IMG/VR virus record: IMGVR_UViG_3300031539_000074
Location: 1 to 45,739 of that record
Direction: 5' to 3' (one strand)
Origin: a virus
DNA: 45,739 nt
Shown in pieces: positions 8,107-17,955 of this stretch (within the stretch, counting starts at the first letter, position 1; each line of letters begins with the position of its first letter). A program made the translations under genes and the position numbers. The notes below the pieces were generated by a model that worked only from the letters and a program-made list of their open reading frames with translations, was not told the DNA's origin and searched no databases.

Positions 8107-9545
8107 TATGTATCCTGTACCTCTCCCATTTCGCCATTGATATAATAAGTATCGGCTGGTAAAGCATCTATTGCCTGCACGGTTATTCGTATCCTGTTTA
8201 CGCCATTCGCTATGCTTCCGGGAATACCGGCGACAGTCATTGTGTTCCAAGAATCTGGAGCGTCTTCATATTCCCACCCGGCGATTGAAAGTATACTATC
8301 GAGCGTCAAAACAAGTATTGAGCCGCCGGAATCCTCAAAGAAGTGTATGCGTGGGAAACCAACGCCGATTCCGCCTCTTAGGTAAGTCATGACCGCCATA
8401 ATTATTGGCGTGGTATCGTCACCCCAAGGGTATGTATCGCCATTTATCCATGTTATTTTCGCCGGTCTATTATTTACTCCGAACACATCCGTAATTTCAT
8501 AATCCGAGGCGTCTCCGCCGCTCTGTGAGGTATCATAAGCCCGAACCCTGAGATATACCGACAAATCAAGTTCGGAGCCGCCTGAATCGGTGTATGAGTC
8601 CCATACGAACGTGTGAGTGACTCCCACCCCGTCCGTTGCCAATGTTATTAAACCATTACCACCTGTTATTACTATTGATTCATCGTCTGCGTTGTCAGTC
8701 CCGGCAATGACTGTTGTGGTTGTCAGTACAGTCGCCGTTGCGGATTCGAGTGTATATGTCCCTTCATTTCCATTCTCTGAGCTGGTGATGGTAATGCTCA
8801 TTCCGGCTGCAAAATTGGCAAACGGCGTTCCGCTCTCGGCTGTTATCACGCCTTTAGATGAACCGTTATTCACATCTATTGCACGGGTATTCGGGGACGC
8901 TCCGGCTGCCGAACTGATTGCATTTGCCGTACTCCAGTCGCCGGTTTCTAAATCGGGATCGTAATTCTCTGAAAACTGAACTTCTACACGGCTCAGTGTT
9001 TCGGTGTTGTTCTGTAATACATACGAGAGAATTATCGCTCCGTAGTAACTGTCCTCATCATCGGTTGCATAATTGCCAGTTACTGTCGGTGTTCCGTAAA
9101 CTCTTGTGTCGCTCGGTGTGATTTCCAGTGTCAGATTATCGGACGTTTCTCCGTAATGCAATCCGGGTGTTGTAGTCATAGTCAGGGAATTAGCTGAAAA
9201 GGCTGTCTCTACGTCTGCCTCGTTTTTCGCTTTGGCTTTAAAAGTGTACGCCGTATAATCAGTAAGCCCGGGAACCGTTATCTCACCATCATTCCATGTT
9301 GAATAATCATTCCAACTTTCGGAAGCGCCGTTACTTGTGCCATCCGGTTTCAGATAATTACCATTCGTGTTATCATAGACGGCATACTGTGCTTTATCAG
9401 AGTTTATTGTGTTAGCTGTTCCGGATGCCGAGAAATTAAATGTTATCGAACCGCTTCCATTCGAGGAAATAGTCGGCACACCCGGCACATACGCCGGTGT
9501 TGTCGCTGTCACTACAGTAGTTGGGCCTCTGCGTTTTTTTGCCAT
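8106..9545 (-). CDS. Fibronectin-like tail fibre or tail surface protein
   Basis: 479 residues without a signal peptide. After a basic MAKKRRG start, residues about 20-125 fit a fibronectin type III fold (PGVPTISSNG, LTDYTAYTFKAKAKN). The middle is Thr/Asp-rich beta sequence, and the C-terminal 120 residues look like a separate beta domain. It overlaps the tail hub stop by TAATG. Its position directly after the hub suggests a tail-tip or fibre component that contacts the host. Confidence 0.65.
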   Translation of the reverse strand: MAKKRRGPTTVVTATTPAYVPGVPTISSNGSGSITFNFSASGTANTINSDKAQYAVYDNTNGNYLKPDGTSNGASESWNDYSTWNDGEITVPGLTDYTAYTFKAKAKNEADVETAFSANSLTMTTTPGLHYGETSDNLTLEITPSDTRVYGTPTVTGNYATDDEDSYYGAIILSYVLQNNTETLSRVEVQFSENYDPDLETGDWSTANAISSAAGASPNTRAIDVNNGSSKGVITAESGTPFANFAAGMSITITSSENGNEGTYTLESATATVLTTTTVIAGTDNADDESIVITGGNGLITLATDGVGVTHTFVWDSYTDSGGSELDLSVYLRVRAYDTSQSGGDASDYEITDVFGVNNRPAKITWINGDTYPWGDDTTPIIMAVMTYLRGGIGVGFPRIHFFEDSGGSILVLTLDSILSIAGWEYEDAPDSWNTMTVAGIPGSIANGVNRIRITVQAIDALPADTYYINGEMGEVQDT

Positions 9546-12500
9546 TATGCCACCAAGTTAACTTCAATCGCTTTTAATAGTATTTGCCCATCTCCGAGGC
9601 TGTGATCGTTTCTGTAAACTAACCATTTCTTTTTCTGCGCTGTCGGGATCCCGCAATATTCATAAATTCGGCGATGTCTTATATTTATCATATCTCCATT
9701 TTCTACCCAGAGCGCCGGGTTTTCCCGTGTCCTGATAGTTGCTACATGCCGTATGGGCGCTCTCGTTTCAATTAAATGCTGAAATAGTTTCACAGCCGTT
9801 GCCCGGTCTCGAATATAATCAGCATCTATCTTCAATGTCTGAGTTGTACTATCACAATTCGTATATGATCCAGCGCACAGCGTTTCCAATCCTATAATAG
9901 TCTGGCTATTCTCCATGTACGCTTCATCGCCTGCTATAAGGGATGTGCCAACGCTCCCGACAGTACCATCGCCGTTATCCATTGTGATCGTACCTTCGTA
10001 TCCGCTTGTTGCATAGTTTTTCTTATAATTCAGCACAAATGAGTTTTTGACATCTGCCGGATTAATCTGTTCAAGAGTAAAATCCATTATCGGGTTACGT
10101 GTCATTATCTCATTGCCGGTACCGTCCGCCGCCGGACTGCAAGATTCCTGAAATATATCGAGATCGCCGGGTGTGTTTGTTCCTGAGTGCGGGAAAAAGT
10201 CTGTCGTATCCCACGCCTTGGCTGTAAGTTTATTCTCTTCGTCACGATAGATAATAGTCCGGCATTGCTCACCTATACCGTCAAGAATGTTATTGACTTC
10301 TTGCTGCTCGGTGAGTTGGAATGCCAGTATCCAACTCGGCAAATCGGTTGCAAGTGTATCCAATGCTGTTGTGTCGATTTCTGCGGCTGCCATGCCGATT
10401 TCGTCACGAGCAAGTGATTCGATGATATGAGAGGGGTTTTCAATGAGTGCAGAATTTTCGCCGGTGATCGTGCCGGAGCCGTCATCTGCAACACCTTGGC
10501 TATCAAGATAAACTGTTGTGATACGTTCAGGCGTGCTAAAATATCGTACCTGTAAACAAGATATTTCATAATCAAGAACCGGGGATGCAAAAGCACTGAC
10601 TTCAATCTGAATAAGTTTTGACGATAAATCCCAATCCATTTTACCTGAGTCAAGGTCTGTAATATTTATTATTCTTGTTCCTGTATTATATATTGATGTT
10701 ACTGTTTTAAGTACTGAACCGGCAGCCAATATATGAAACGTCTGTCCGGTTTCAGCTTCATCTGGTTGCTTTTCTGTTCTTAGATTTGAAGTGTCAGGAA
10801 CAGATTTTATACGGTAACGTCCCTCATTATCGCCGGTTGTGATAACGAGCATATCACCAGCGGTAACGCCTATACCGCCCCAATTTCCTACTGCCCGTGA
10901 AAAATTACTTGTTGATGAATCTATATTGGTTGTTATCCCATCACTGCGCTCAATATCTCTTGACTGTGCAGGTTTTTCTAACACTTTTAATATTAAATCA
11001 ATAGCCGGATCGGTATTATTATCTGTAAGGTAAAATGATACTTCTACTTTTTTTATTTCACCCGATGAACTTATAGATGGGAACGCATATTGTGCCCATG
11101 AGGTTGATTCACTGAACAAAGCCACATCGGCAGCCGAATACGCATTTTCTGGATTAGTAAAATTTACAGACGAGTAAACCGAGGATGGGATAATACTGGT
11201 TCCTTCTCCAAAGAAATCAATGTTATAAGCATTCACTTCCGTTGGATATACATCACTGTTTGATTGATTGGGGTGTGATTTAGGGGTTGCCTCAATATAT
11301 GAATATCCAGAGCCTTTATCAGAACTGATATTTGCCCAGAATCGGGAAAACCCTTTCATGCCACTCGAATAAAACGCCGGGAATCCATTGATAGTGTCTT
11401 TCAATGCTGTTTTTGCTATAAGAATTTTCATCGGTGTATCATGGTCAAAATCACCAAAATCCACTACCGGAAATGGAAAATAGTCACGCACACCGGAAAG
11501 CGGATTAATAGAAGAACCGGAATATTCAGAACCGATACCGATTTTATGAGTTCGTGTGCCTTGCCAAATATCGCCATAAGTTATTGGATATGGTTTACCC
11601 AAGTTTTCTTCCGGGCAATTCGTAAAATCATCATCGGTAATAATATTTTTTGGTATAATGGGATTTTGAACCACATCGCTTTTTACAAGGTCAAGTTCAA
11701 GTTCTTTATTGTCGATACTGAAGTTATCTATCCTGCCCCGGTAAAGTTCCGCCATGCCGGTATAACTTGACGGCTCGGTTCCATAATAACGGTAGACATA
11801 TGCTGTTCGATTTTTAAGTTTCTTTGTATTGTATCTGAGTTCGAGAGTAACCGACTCAGCGTTGAACTGTACAAATTCATTGCCTGTTGGGGCTGTATTT
11901 GTGACATCGTTTTCGCTCAAGAGCATAAACTTGATTGTGCCGCCGGTAGCGGCCACGATTGCAGCCAACCCGGCTGCATTAAGACGTAAATGATTACTCT
12001 GCTCATTTACGGGCAAAGATGCGCTGTAAGTGATAAACTCCGCTGTTGACCATGCAATATTCAACTGAGTGATATAATCGGTATAAGCGCCGGTTGCCTG
12101 CCAGCCGGTGAAATCATTGAATATTGCCGTATTCCCGATTCCGTAACTGCCTAACGATGACCATGTGCCCGCAACAAGAATGAGATTTATATTCGTGCTT
12201 GAAGTGAGATAAGTATTTATCCCTTGCAGAAATATCGTTGCTTCCTCGCAAGAGGTTATTCCAGACGGGACTGAGAACTGCATAAACCCGCGATAATTAT
12301 AATATTTATTAGTACCTGCATCATAGGATTGCCCGACTGTGATTGTCGGCCACATAAATTCATCGGCAGACGTTGCATTTCTCACATCGTTATACGATTC
12401 TGCATAATTCCCTATACTGATAAGTCGTCCGGCTCCCCTGATTGCGCCTTGCGGTTTTGCGTTCAAACTTGCTTCGGTGCAAAATTTCAGTTCTTCTGAA

Positions 12501-12700
12501 AGTTCAAGATTCGATATGCGAAGTGTCGATACCTGTTCTAAACCGCCGAATGGTTTAATCTGTCGTGTGATTGTTCCGGCACTTCCGATGCCTTGATTCA
12601 ATTCAAGTCCGAGGTCGGGAATACGCACATGCAAGCGGGCGTCAATACCCATCTTTTTATAATTATCGTTTATATTCGATACCGCACTAAAATCACGCAT
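9545..12700 (-). CDS. Tail hub / tail-tip protein with inserted beta-sandwich
   Basis: 1051 residues. It follows the tape measure and distal tail genes, where siphophages encode the baseplate hub or tail-tip protein. The segment LYRGRIDNF, then LGKPYPITYGD (about residues 325-400), matches the domain of hub proteins that begin with short loop-and-sheet motifs and a GKP.P..YGD turn. Residues about 95-295 appear to be an inserted beta-sandwich (FNDFTGWQATG, TGNEFVQF) shared with the anchored protein at 6054-8030. The C-terminal 300 residues are typical of hub proteins (IRHRRIYEY, LLKAIEV). Start and stop overlap neighbours by TAATG. Confidence 0.75.
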   Translation of the reverse strand: MRDFSAVSNINDNYKKMGIDARLHVRIPDLGLELNQGIGSAGTITRQIKPFGGLEQVSTLRISNLELSEELKFCTEASLNAKPQGAIRGAGRLISIGNYAESYNDVRNATSADEFMWPTITVGQSYDAGTNKYYNYRGFMQFSVPSGITSCEEATIFLQGINTYLTSSTNINLILVAGTWSSLGSYGIGNTAIFNDFTGWQATGAYTDYITQLNIAWSTAEFITYSASLPVNEQSNHLRLNAAGLAAIVAATGGTIKFMLLSENDVTNTAPTGNEFVQFNAESVTLELRYNTKKLKNRTAYVYRYYGTEPSSYTGMAELYRGRIDNFSIDNKELELDLVKSDVVQNPIIPKNIITDDDFTNCPEENLGKPYPITYGDIWQGTRTHKIGIGSEYSGSSINPLSGVRDYFPFPVVDFGDFDHDTPMKILIAKTALKDTINGFPAFYSSGMKGFSRFWANISSDKGSGYSYIEATPKSHPNQSNSDVYPTEVNAYNIDFFGEGTSIIPSSVYSSVNFTNPENAYSAADVALFSESTSWAQYAFPSISSSGEIKKVEVSFYLTDNNTDPAIDLILKVLEKPAQSRDIERSDGITTNIDSSTSNFSRAVGNWGGIGVTAGDMLVITTGDNEGRYRIKSVPDTSNLRTEKQPDEAETGQTFHILAAGSVLKTVTSIYNTGTRIINITDLDSGKMDWDLSSKLIQIEVSAFASPVLDYEISCLQVRYFSTPERITTVYLDSQGVADDGSGTITGENSALIENPSHIIESLARDEIGMAAAEIDTTALDTLATDLPSWILAFQLTEQQEVNNILDGIGEQCRTIIYRDEENKLTAKAWDTTDFFPHSGTNTPGDLDIFQESCSPAADGTGNEIMTRNPIMDFTLEQINPADVKNSFVLNYKKNYATSGYEGTITMDNGDGTVGSVGTSLIAGDEAYMENSQTIIGLETLCAGSYTNCDSTTQTLKIDADYIRDRATAVKLFQHLIETRAPIRHVATIRTRENPALWVENGDMINIRHRRIYEYCGIPTAQKKKWLVYRNDHSLGDGQILLKAIEVNLVA

Positions 12701-13110
12701 TAATCGACCTCTTGCATTTCAAATCGTAATTCATGATAATTGACATAATCTTCAACTAATATACTGTCTGGATTCATGAGCTTCACTTTAAATGCCGTTG
12801 AACCGTCCCCTGGCGTGTAATAAAAGGCTTTTAACGATCCATTGATCGTTGTATTAATAAATGTTTCAATCTTGGTTATATCGGCGATATTCCCGGATTG
12901 CGTTGCTATCGCTACCCATGCACTGTAATTGAATTTACGGTAGTTCGTGCCATGTGACATTGTCATTATCTCACCGGCTTGTGATTTATCGGTCGTCTGA
13001 TTGAACGTCCGCTGTCCGGTCGGCACATCACCCCTGAAGCCACCCTTTGGAAAGGTGATCGTGGTTGTCGGGCTTGTGGTATCCGGATATTCAAACTGCG
13101 GGTCTGCCAT
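12700..13110 (-). CDS. Distal tail / minor tail protein
   Basis: 136 residues between tape measure and hub, the usual place of the distal tail protein that starts the baseplate. It is mostly beta: FRGDVPTGQRT near the N-terminus, a central FNYSAWVAIA segment and a C-terminal LRFEMQEVD. It has no signal peptide. It is joined to both neighbours by one-base TAATG overlaps. Assignment rests mainly on position and size. Confidence 0.6.
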   Translation of the reverse strand: MADPQFEYPDTTSPTTTITFPKGGFRGDVPTGQRTFNQTTDKSQAGEIMTMSHGTNYRKFNYSAWVAIATQSGNIADITKIETFINTTINGSLKAFYYTPGDGSTAFKVKLMNPDSILVEDYVNYHELRFEMQEVD

Positions 13111-15176
13111 TATGCAACCTTCATTTTTCTAAGATAAACAGCTTTTTCAATCGCATCCGCTACTTGCTGCGGGTCGAGTTCTCTGTTTTGATTTATTACT
13201 GTCACATTGATATTCCCAACCGAATAATCATTGCTTGTCATTTTACTCAAAGGAATAACCTTGCCAGATGTATAGGGCTGAAAGAACTCCGGTTCCCGTT
13301 CATTCACACGATAGAGACCGCCCGCCATAACCGGGCCGCCGGTTGCACGTTTTTCGAGAAATGGAAACATACTTTTGATAGCTATCCCCGCACCCTTTAC
13401 GAATGTCCCACCAGTTATAAGACTAAACAAACCACCCATCGCAGAATAAACAGCCATTTGTTCCATCATATTTTTAAACATACGAGTAATATTATCAAAT
13501 GTATTGCCCGCCTGTGTCTGAGCATTATAGAGCATTGATCCCCATGTCTGAGCAAAAGATGCGACACGATCTTCCATGAACTTAATTTGTACCTTTGATT
13601 GTTCTTCGTCTACTGCGCCAAGTTTCATTGCTAAAATTTGCGCTGCCAAAATACGCCGTTCATCATGCTCTTCTATTAATCCGAATTCAGCATCAAAATG
13701 GAATTTCAGGAGTTCTTTCTGTGTGTCGTATCCCTCGGTTGCTTGTTCTATCATAAGTTCACGGGATTCAATCCATAATGATCGGCGTTCCTTTTCATAC
13801 GATTCGCTTTCTTTGATATTATTTTTTAAAATGTCTTGGTCAATTTCAAAAGGAAGTTTAATTTCTATCCCCTCAAATGGAAGCTCAGTAACTTTAGCTT
13901 CTTTCGATGATCTCGTTTTTATATCTTCTATAAAGGGATATAATATTTCAGCCTTTGGTGTGGTTATATTAGGCATATTAACTATCTTATCAATTCCCGA
14001 TACCAAAGGTGTTCCGTATTCCTTTCTTGCAAGAAGGCCGTACTTCGGGCCAAACTGGAAATCATCAGGCAACCCCAGTTTCTTTCTTAATTCAGCGGCG
14101 TCCTCATTGCTTTTTTCTGCAATATCCGTAATGAATTTATCGGAACTCAAATAGGAAAGACCCCCCAATGCCAGCATTCCCTTTTTCCCGGTAAAAACAG
14201 CAGCGATTACTCCGTATTCTTTTACCCAACCCGGCAGCGAATTAAAGCCTTCAATGGCTGTTCCAAGTGTATTGCCCAATGTTTTTACAATAGGTAACAA
14301 ATCATTAAAGATATTTTTTGCATTGCCCAAACTGCCGACTATATTATCGGAAATATTTTGTGCAAAATCTTCAAATTTCCCCGACTTTTTCATTTCTTCG
14401 ATTTTACTGATAACTCCATCAACTTCTTTTTTTATCCAATCCATAACACCGGAATTCATAACATCAGTCCGAAACTGGAACCATGCATCACTAAGCATCG
14501 ATGTTTTGCCCTTCCATGTTTCGGCAAGTTTATCTGTAGCTCCCCTAAACTGGCTGTCAGCTTTTTGCCATTCATCCATCATCTTTTTGCGGGTTTCTTC
14601 TGCGCTGTAAGAGACGCCAGCTTGGAATCCCATCATTGCAAGAACACCACGCTCACGGAACATATCAGCACTTGCCGCTCCTGCCGAATACATTCTAATG
14701 ACTTGGCTTGTAGTGTCCTGAACTGAAAGTCCGGTCGTTGCCGCAAGGTCTCCTATGAGTGGCATCCATTTAGTCACTTCATTTACGCCGCCCCTCATGA
14801 CACCAGCAAGGTTTGTCGCAGAACCCATGATTTGATCATAGGTGTGAGGTACTTTTGAGGCATACTTCGCCATTTCTTCGAACATGCGGTTGCCTTCATT
14901 TTGAGACCGTAAGAGTACCCCTAACCGGGTTTGGTATTGCTCTGCATTATTGGCCGCTTCCATAAAACTATTTTTTAATTTATTGAGCAGATACATGGAA
15001 CCAGCACCAGCCATAAGAGAATTGAGTTTACCTAAACCTGAGCTTATTTTAGATAAACCCTTTTCGGCCTGACCACCGGCTTTCTCGGTATCCCTGAGTT
15101 CTTTATTGATTGTACGAATGTTTTTAACTGCGCCTTTTTCGTCAATCGTAAATTGTACAACAATTCCTTGAGGCAT
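13110..15176 (-). CDS. Tail tape measure protein
   Basis: 688 residues. The start KGAVKNIRTINKELRDTEKAG and the following helical, Ala/Gly-rich region are typical of tape measure proteins that set tail length. A hydrophobic stretch occurs near residues 580-620 (MMEQMAVYSAMGGLFSLI), followed by the common C-terminal signature GLYRVNEREPEFFQP. At about 1.5 angstrom per residue it predicts a tail near 100 nm. It sits just after the tail assembly chaperones, as in lambda-like phages. Confidence 0.9.
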   Translation of the reverse strand: MPQGIVVQFTIDEKGAVKNIRTINKELRDTEKAGGQAEKGLSKISSGLGKLNSLMAGAGSMYLLNKLKNSFMEAANNAEQYQTRLGVLLRSQNEGNRMFEEMAKYASKVPHTYDQIMGSATNLAGVMRGGVNEVTKWMPLIGDLAATTGLSVQDTTSQVIRMYSAGAASADMFRERGVLAMMGFQAGVSYSAEETRKKMMDEWQKADSQFRGATDKLAETWKGKTSMLSDAWFQFRTDVMNSGVMDWIKKEVDGVISKIEEMKKSGKFEDFAQNISDNIVGSLGNAKNIFNDLLPIVKTLGNTLGTAIEGFNSLPGWVKEYGVIAAVFTGKKGMLALGGLSYLSSDKFITDIAEKSNEDAAELRKKLGLPDDFQFGPKYGLLARKEYGTPLVSGIDKIVNMPNITTPKAEILYPFIEDIKTRSSKEAKVTELPFEGIEIKLPFEIDQDILKNNIKESESYEKERRSLWIESRELMIEQATEGYDTQKELLKFHFDAEFGLIEEHDERRILAAQILAMKLGAVDEEQSKVQIKFMEDRVASFAQTWGSMLYNAQTQAGNTFDNITRMFKNMMEQMAVYSAMGGLFSLITGGTFVKGAGIAIKSMFPFLEKRATGGPVMAGGLYRVNEREPEFFQPYTSGKVIPLSKMTSNDYSVGNINVTVINQNRELDPQQVADAIEKAVYLRKMKVA

Positions 15177-15545
15177 TATGGTTTCTCGCTGATAAAGCGT
15201 TTAGTGTGATCGTGTATCGCAAGCAAGTACTCAAAAAACGTCTCTTTGTCGTCAACCTCGTAATCCTCGTAATTCATAACAAATTCCAATTTGCTCAAAG
15301 TCGGATACCCGTTCATGTCCGAGCCGGAGAGATGTATCGCTTTCCGATAGATAAGCAAGGCAATGAAAAAATCATTATTCCATGCCGGCGTTGCATTCCC
15401 CTGTAATTCAATACATCCATTTCCAGGGATAGCACAGTATGGGTAGCCTTTGCACCCGCTGCACTTGAATGGTGTCCAGTTCCAGACGATAGCCTCGTTA
15501 AGACATTTATCAAGGTCAATTCTCCTGTTTGTCTGTAGTATCGGG
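15176..15545 (-). CDS. Tail assembly chaperone, frameshifted C-terminal part (T-like)
   Basis: This frame carries a protein-like segment: VWNWTPFKCSGC, YPYC, then a helical tail ending SEKP, with its stop overlapping the tape measure ATG (TAATG). There is no usable start until far inside it. It is in the +1 frame relative to the chaperone gene 15516-15911 and overlaps that gene's end. This is the lambda G/GT arrangement, where ribosomal frameshifting fuses the second domain to a fraction of chaperones. A candidate slip site is GCA-CCC-GAT (CCC at 15545-15543), where +1 movement gives CCG-ATA in this frame. The exact site is inferred. Confidence 0.6.
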
Positions 15546-15911
15546 TGCTGAGTCTGTCGAAGTATCGCCGTCCTTATTTTCGGTTGTGGCTTCGACTCCG
15601 GTAGGTTCGAAGTGTTCCATAAACTCAATAATATCATTTTCGTCAAACACATCAGATTTGAGAACAAGAGCATCACGTATCCCGGAAGTAAATGCGATTT
15701 CATTGCCTTTTTCATCAAGCAGATTATCCCATCCTATGAGTGCGAACCTGAAAAGCGAAACCATTAAAGCGCCGTAGTCATATTCCCTCGACAGCGTTGC
15801 ATTGAGTTTCACACGTTTCATAACTGCATCGTCAAGATCGAAATAAAACACCGTGCCATCACGCTCGATAGTAAAGGGCTTCTGTTTTTCGCATTTGAAA
15901 GTTATTGGCAT
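15516..15911 (-). CDS. Tail assembly chaperone (G-like)
   Basis: 131 residues between the major tail protein and tape measure genes, the position of lambda gpG-type chaperones that hold the tape measure before tail polymerisation. The body is small and acidic (KNGREYDYG-like core, GWDNLLDEKG), with a low-complexity Thr/Asp tail (TENKDGDTSTD) where frameshifts usually occur. The product in the overlapping frame, 15176-15545, is the likely extension. Confidence 0.75.
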   Translation of the reverse strand: MPITFKCEKQKPFTIERDGTVFYFDLDDAVMKRVKLNATLSREYDYGALMVSLFRFALIGWDNLLDEKGNEIAFTSGIRDALVLKSDVFDENDIIEFMEHFEPTGVEATTENKDGDTSTDSAPDTTDKQEN

Positions 15912-15920
15912 ATTTCCCTC

Positions 15921-16901
15921 TTAGGTTGCCGTTAAGATTCTGATATCCTCTGTCACTGTTGACATATGAGTGAGGTTGTTAGTATTTTTGAAAGCTTGAA
16001 AGCTCGGCGAAAAGATGAGCGGCGAAGCATCGCCAACCGCCGGATTTGTTCTGGTGTTCGGCGTAGGGTAGAGCTCTGCAAACTGTGCAAGAAAATTGTT
16101 CGTTTCGACGCCATCCGAAATCGTCAAATCAGCCTGTAATATCGAATTTGCTGTCATGGCCGCTCCGATAGCTGCAACTTCATCGGAATCATCATAGCGT
16201 GAGGTTGTAAAATCAAGATATACTTGTCTCGGATTTCCTCGAATCGGTACAATGATGTATGGTGAAGCCGTACCCCACTTAGTTAAGAAATTGTTTTTGA
16301 TTCTGATAGTGAAATTCGTAATCGTAAGTGCATCGGTCGAAGCCAGTGCGTCCGCCGTTGTGCCAATCCTGAATGTAGCATCCTGCATTTTCAAATATGT
16401 CGATGCTGTCGGAGAAGCGGTTGGAATTGCAGCAGCCGCCTTGGTGAGTTTTGCAAAGATGAAATCAGATTCCAACATGACGATTGAAGTATCCGCACTG
16501 CCAATAATACGCACTTCTTCGATCACCCCGCCCGTATACTGCCACCGTTCGACAACTTTGTCGATCACGAGCGAATAAATAAGTGCGTTTTCCGCAACCG
16601 GAGTCATGTCTGCGGCGTCATGACCCGTAACGCCTATTAGAAACTCCACAGAGTTATCATAATCGAAACGGGATACAACCGTTACCCGGTGGATCTCTCT
16701 GTCAGCCTGCCCGTGTACTGACGATGCACCCCAACCTCGTTTTGTCTCATCCTCAATGTCCATATACTCATTGGTTTCACTTGCCGAAACGAATGGAAAT
16801 GCCAGTTGCCCGGATGCTTCAAGCGTTCCAAAAGTCGCTACTACTTCGGGTACAAGTACCGCCTCCGCCATGAATCCTTTTCCTATTACCGGTGCTGCCA
16901 T
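15921..16901 (-). CDS. Major tail (tube) protein
   Basis: 326 residues. It precedes the tail chaperones and follows the head-tail joining genes, where the tail tube protein lies. The sequence is mostly beta with acidic turns (SETNEYMDIEDETKRGWG, FEFLIGVTGHD-like strands) and no signal peptide. A strong ribosome site, AAGGAGG, precedes the ATG, fitting a highly made structural protein. The extra C-terminal length over a minimal tube (about 200 residues) suggests a decorating domain. Confidence 0.75.
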   Translation of the reverse strand: MAAPVIGKGFMAEAVLVPEVVATFGTLEASGQLAFPFVSASETNEYMDIEDETKRGWGASSVHGQADREIHRVTVVSRFDYDNSVEFLIGVTGHDAADMTPVAENALIYSLVIDKVVERWQYTGGVIEEVRIIGSADTSIVMLESDFIFAKLTKAAAAIPTASPTASTYLKMQDATFRIGTTADALASTDALTITNFTIRIKNNFLTKWGTASPYIIVPIRGNPRQVYLDFTTSRYDDSDEVAAIGAAMTANSILQADLTISDGVETNNFLAQFAELYPTPNTRTNPAVGDASPLIFSPSFQAFKNTNNLTHMSTVTEDIRILTAT

Positions 16902-16912
16902 GATGAGCCTCC

Positions 16913-17326
16913 TTAATTATGGTCTACGTCAAATTCTATCGTTAAATAAAACACTAATTTCTGTATACTTCTATCCGGTGATTGAAAAGCGTCTATATTA
17001 TCAACACTCACGTTGTCCGCATGGCTCCAGAGTGTTGAGTTTGTCATTATGGCATCATACGCACTATCATTCCATGCTGCCATATCTGCGGCCGATTCCG
17101 CCTCTGCAAAAAAGTGTATTTCAGGGTGGAAAAACACCTTTGAAACTCTGGTTGCGTGAGGTTGACACTCTTTATTGCCATCAGTGACTATAAATACAGG
17201 GAAGTCGGTAAAGTCAATAAACTCATCAGGCAATATCTGATACATCCTTGCAACCGTATTGCTTGACGATGAATAGGTTATGCCGCTTAAATCGGTTAAT
17301 ATTTGCGCTGTTGTGCTGAAACTCAT
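16913..17326 (-). CDS. Tail terminator-like protein
   Basis: 137 residues from ATG 17326, which overlaps the previous stop (ATGA). A longer in-frame start 12 codons upstream has no ribosome site. The mixed alpha/beta sequence (VARMYQILPDEF, HFFAEAES, FYLTIEFDV) and position just before the major tail protein fit a tail terminator that caps the tube for head joining. The function is inferred from order. Confidence 0.55.
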   Translation of the reverse strand: MSFSTTAQILTDLSGITYSSSSNTVARMYQILPDEFIDFTDFPVFIVTDGNKECQPHATRVSKVFFHPEIHFFAEAESAADMAAWNDSAYDAIMTNSTLWSHADNVSVDNIDAFQSPDRSIQKLVFYLTIEFDVDHN

Positions 17327-17955
17327 GATGGTTTTACCGTCACTTTCCAGTTTACAGACCACATACGTCGTTGCTTTTCGTCAAGTCCGAGATTGAAAAC
17401 TCCATCACTTGCGGTCGATGAATCGCATAACTCACCCGGTATCGGGTTCTGAGTAATGTTTTTCACTTCGTCATTATCGCTGTGTGCCGCAATAGTTGTT
17501 CCCAACTGTGCCCGTGCCGCCGTGATCGTAGTGCTTGCTACTGTCACTTTAAGAATTTCCGAACCGATAAGGATATAATCATTCACCGTGAAGGTACTTG
17601 CTTTCGTTGTTCCGCTTCCGTTGTCGGGCGTGAAAGTTATCGGATTCGTTACTGCGCTCATTGATGCAGTCAAATAACAGCCGTCGTATGTTTCCCGATT
17701 ATGGAGTGATCTCACTCGGTCGAGCAATGTCCGTGCCCGTGCTTCCCCGACTGTATCGGCTGTGTCTTCAGCTATCCTGATTATTGCCTGATATTGAGCA
17801 ATCATTATCGTGTTATGAACTATCACCTGTTCAGGAGCGTCATCATATACCGTTACGAGTGCATTCGGCGTATCGTGCATGTTATTATAGACAACAGACC
17901 CGCCGCTCAGTTCGAGCGTTGCCATGACAAAGTATCTGACCTCATCAACTCTCAT
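17323..17955 (-). CDS. Hypothetical head-tail region protein
   Basis: 210 residues of no family I recognise. An N-terminal part (residues 1-95) is mixed; residues about 100-165 form beta strands with an ITVNDYILIGSEILKV-type small barrel, probably an inserted domain. It overlaps both neighbours by ATGA, so it belongs to the joining cluster between the HK97 gp10-like protein and the terminator-like protein. Confidence 0.6.
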   Translation of the reverse strand: MRVDEVRYFVMATLELSGGSVVYNNMHDTPNALVTVYDDAPEQVIVHNTIMIAQYQAIIRIAEDTADTVGEARARTLLDRVRSLHNRETYDGCYLTASMSAVTNPITFTPDNGSGTTKASTFTVNDYILIGSEILKVTVASTTITAARAQLGTTIAAHSDNDEVKNITQNPIPGELCDSSTASDGVFNLGLDEKQRRMWSVNWKVTVKPS

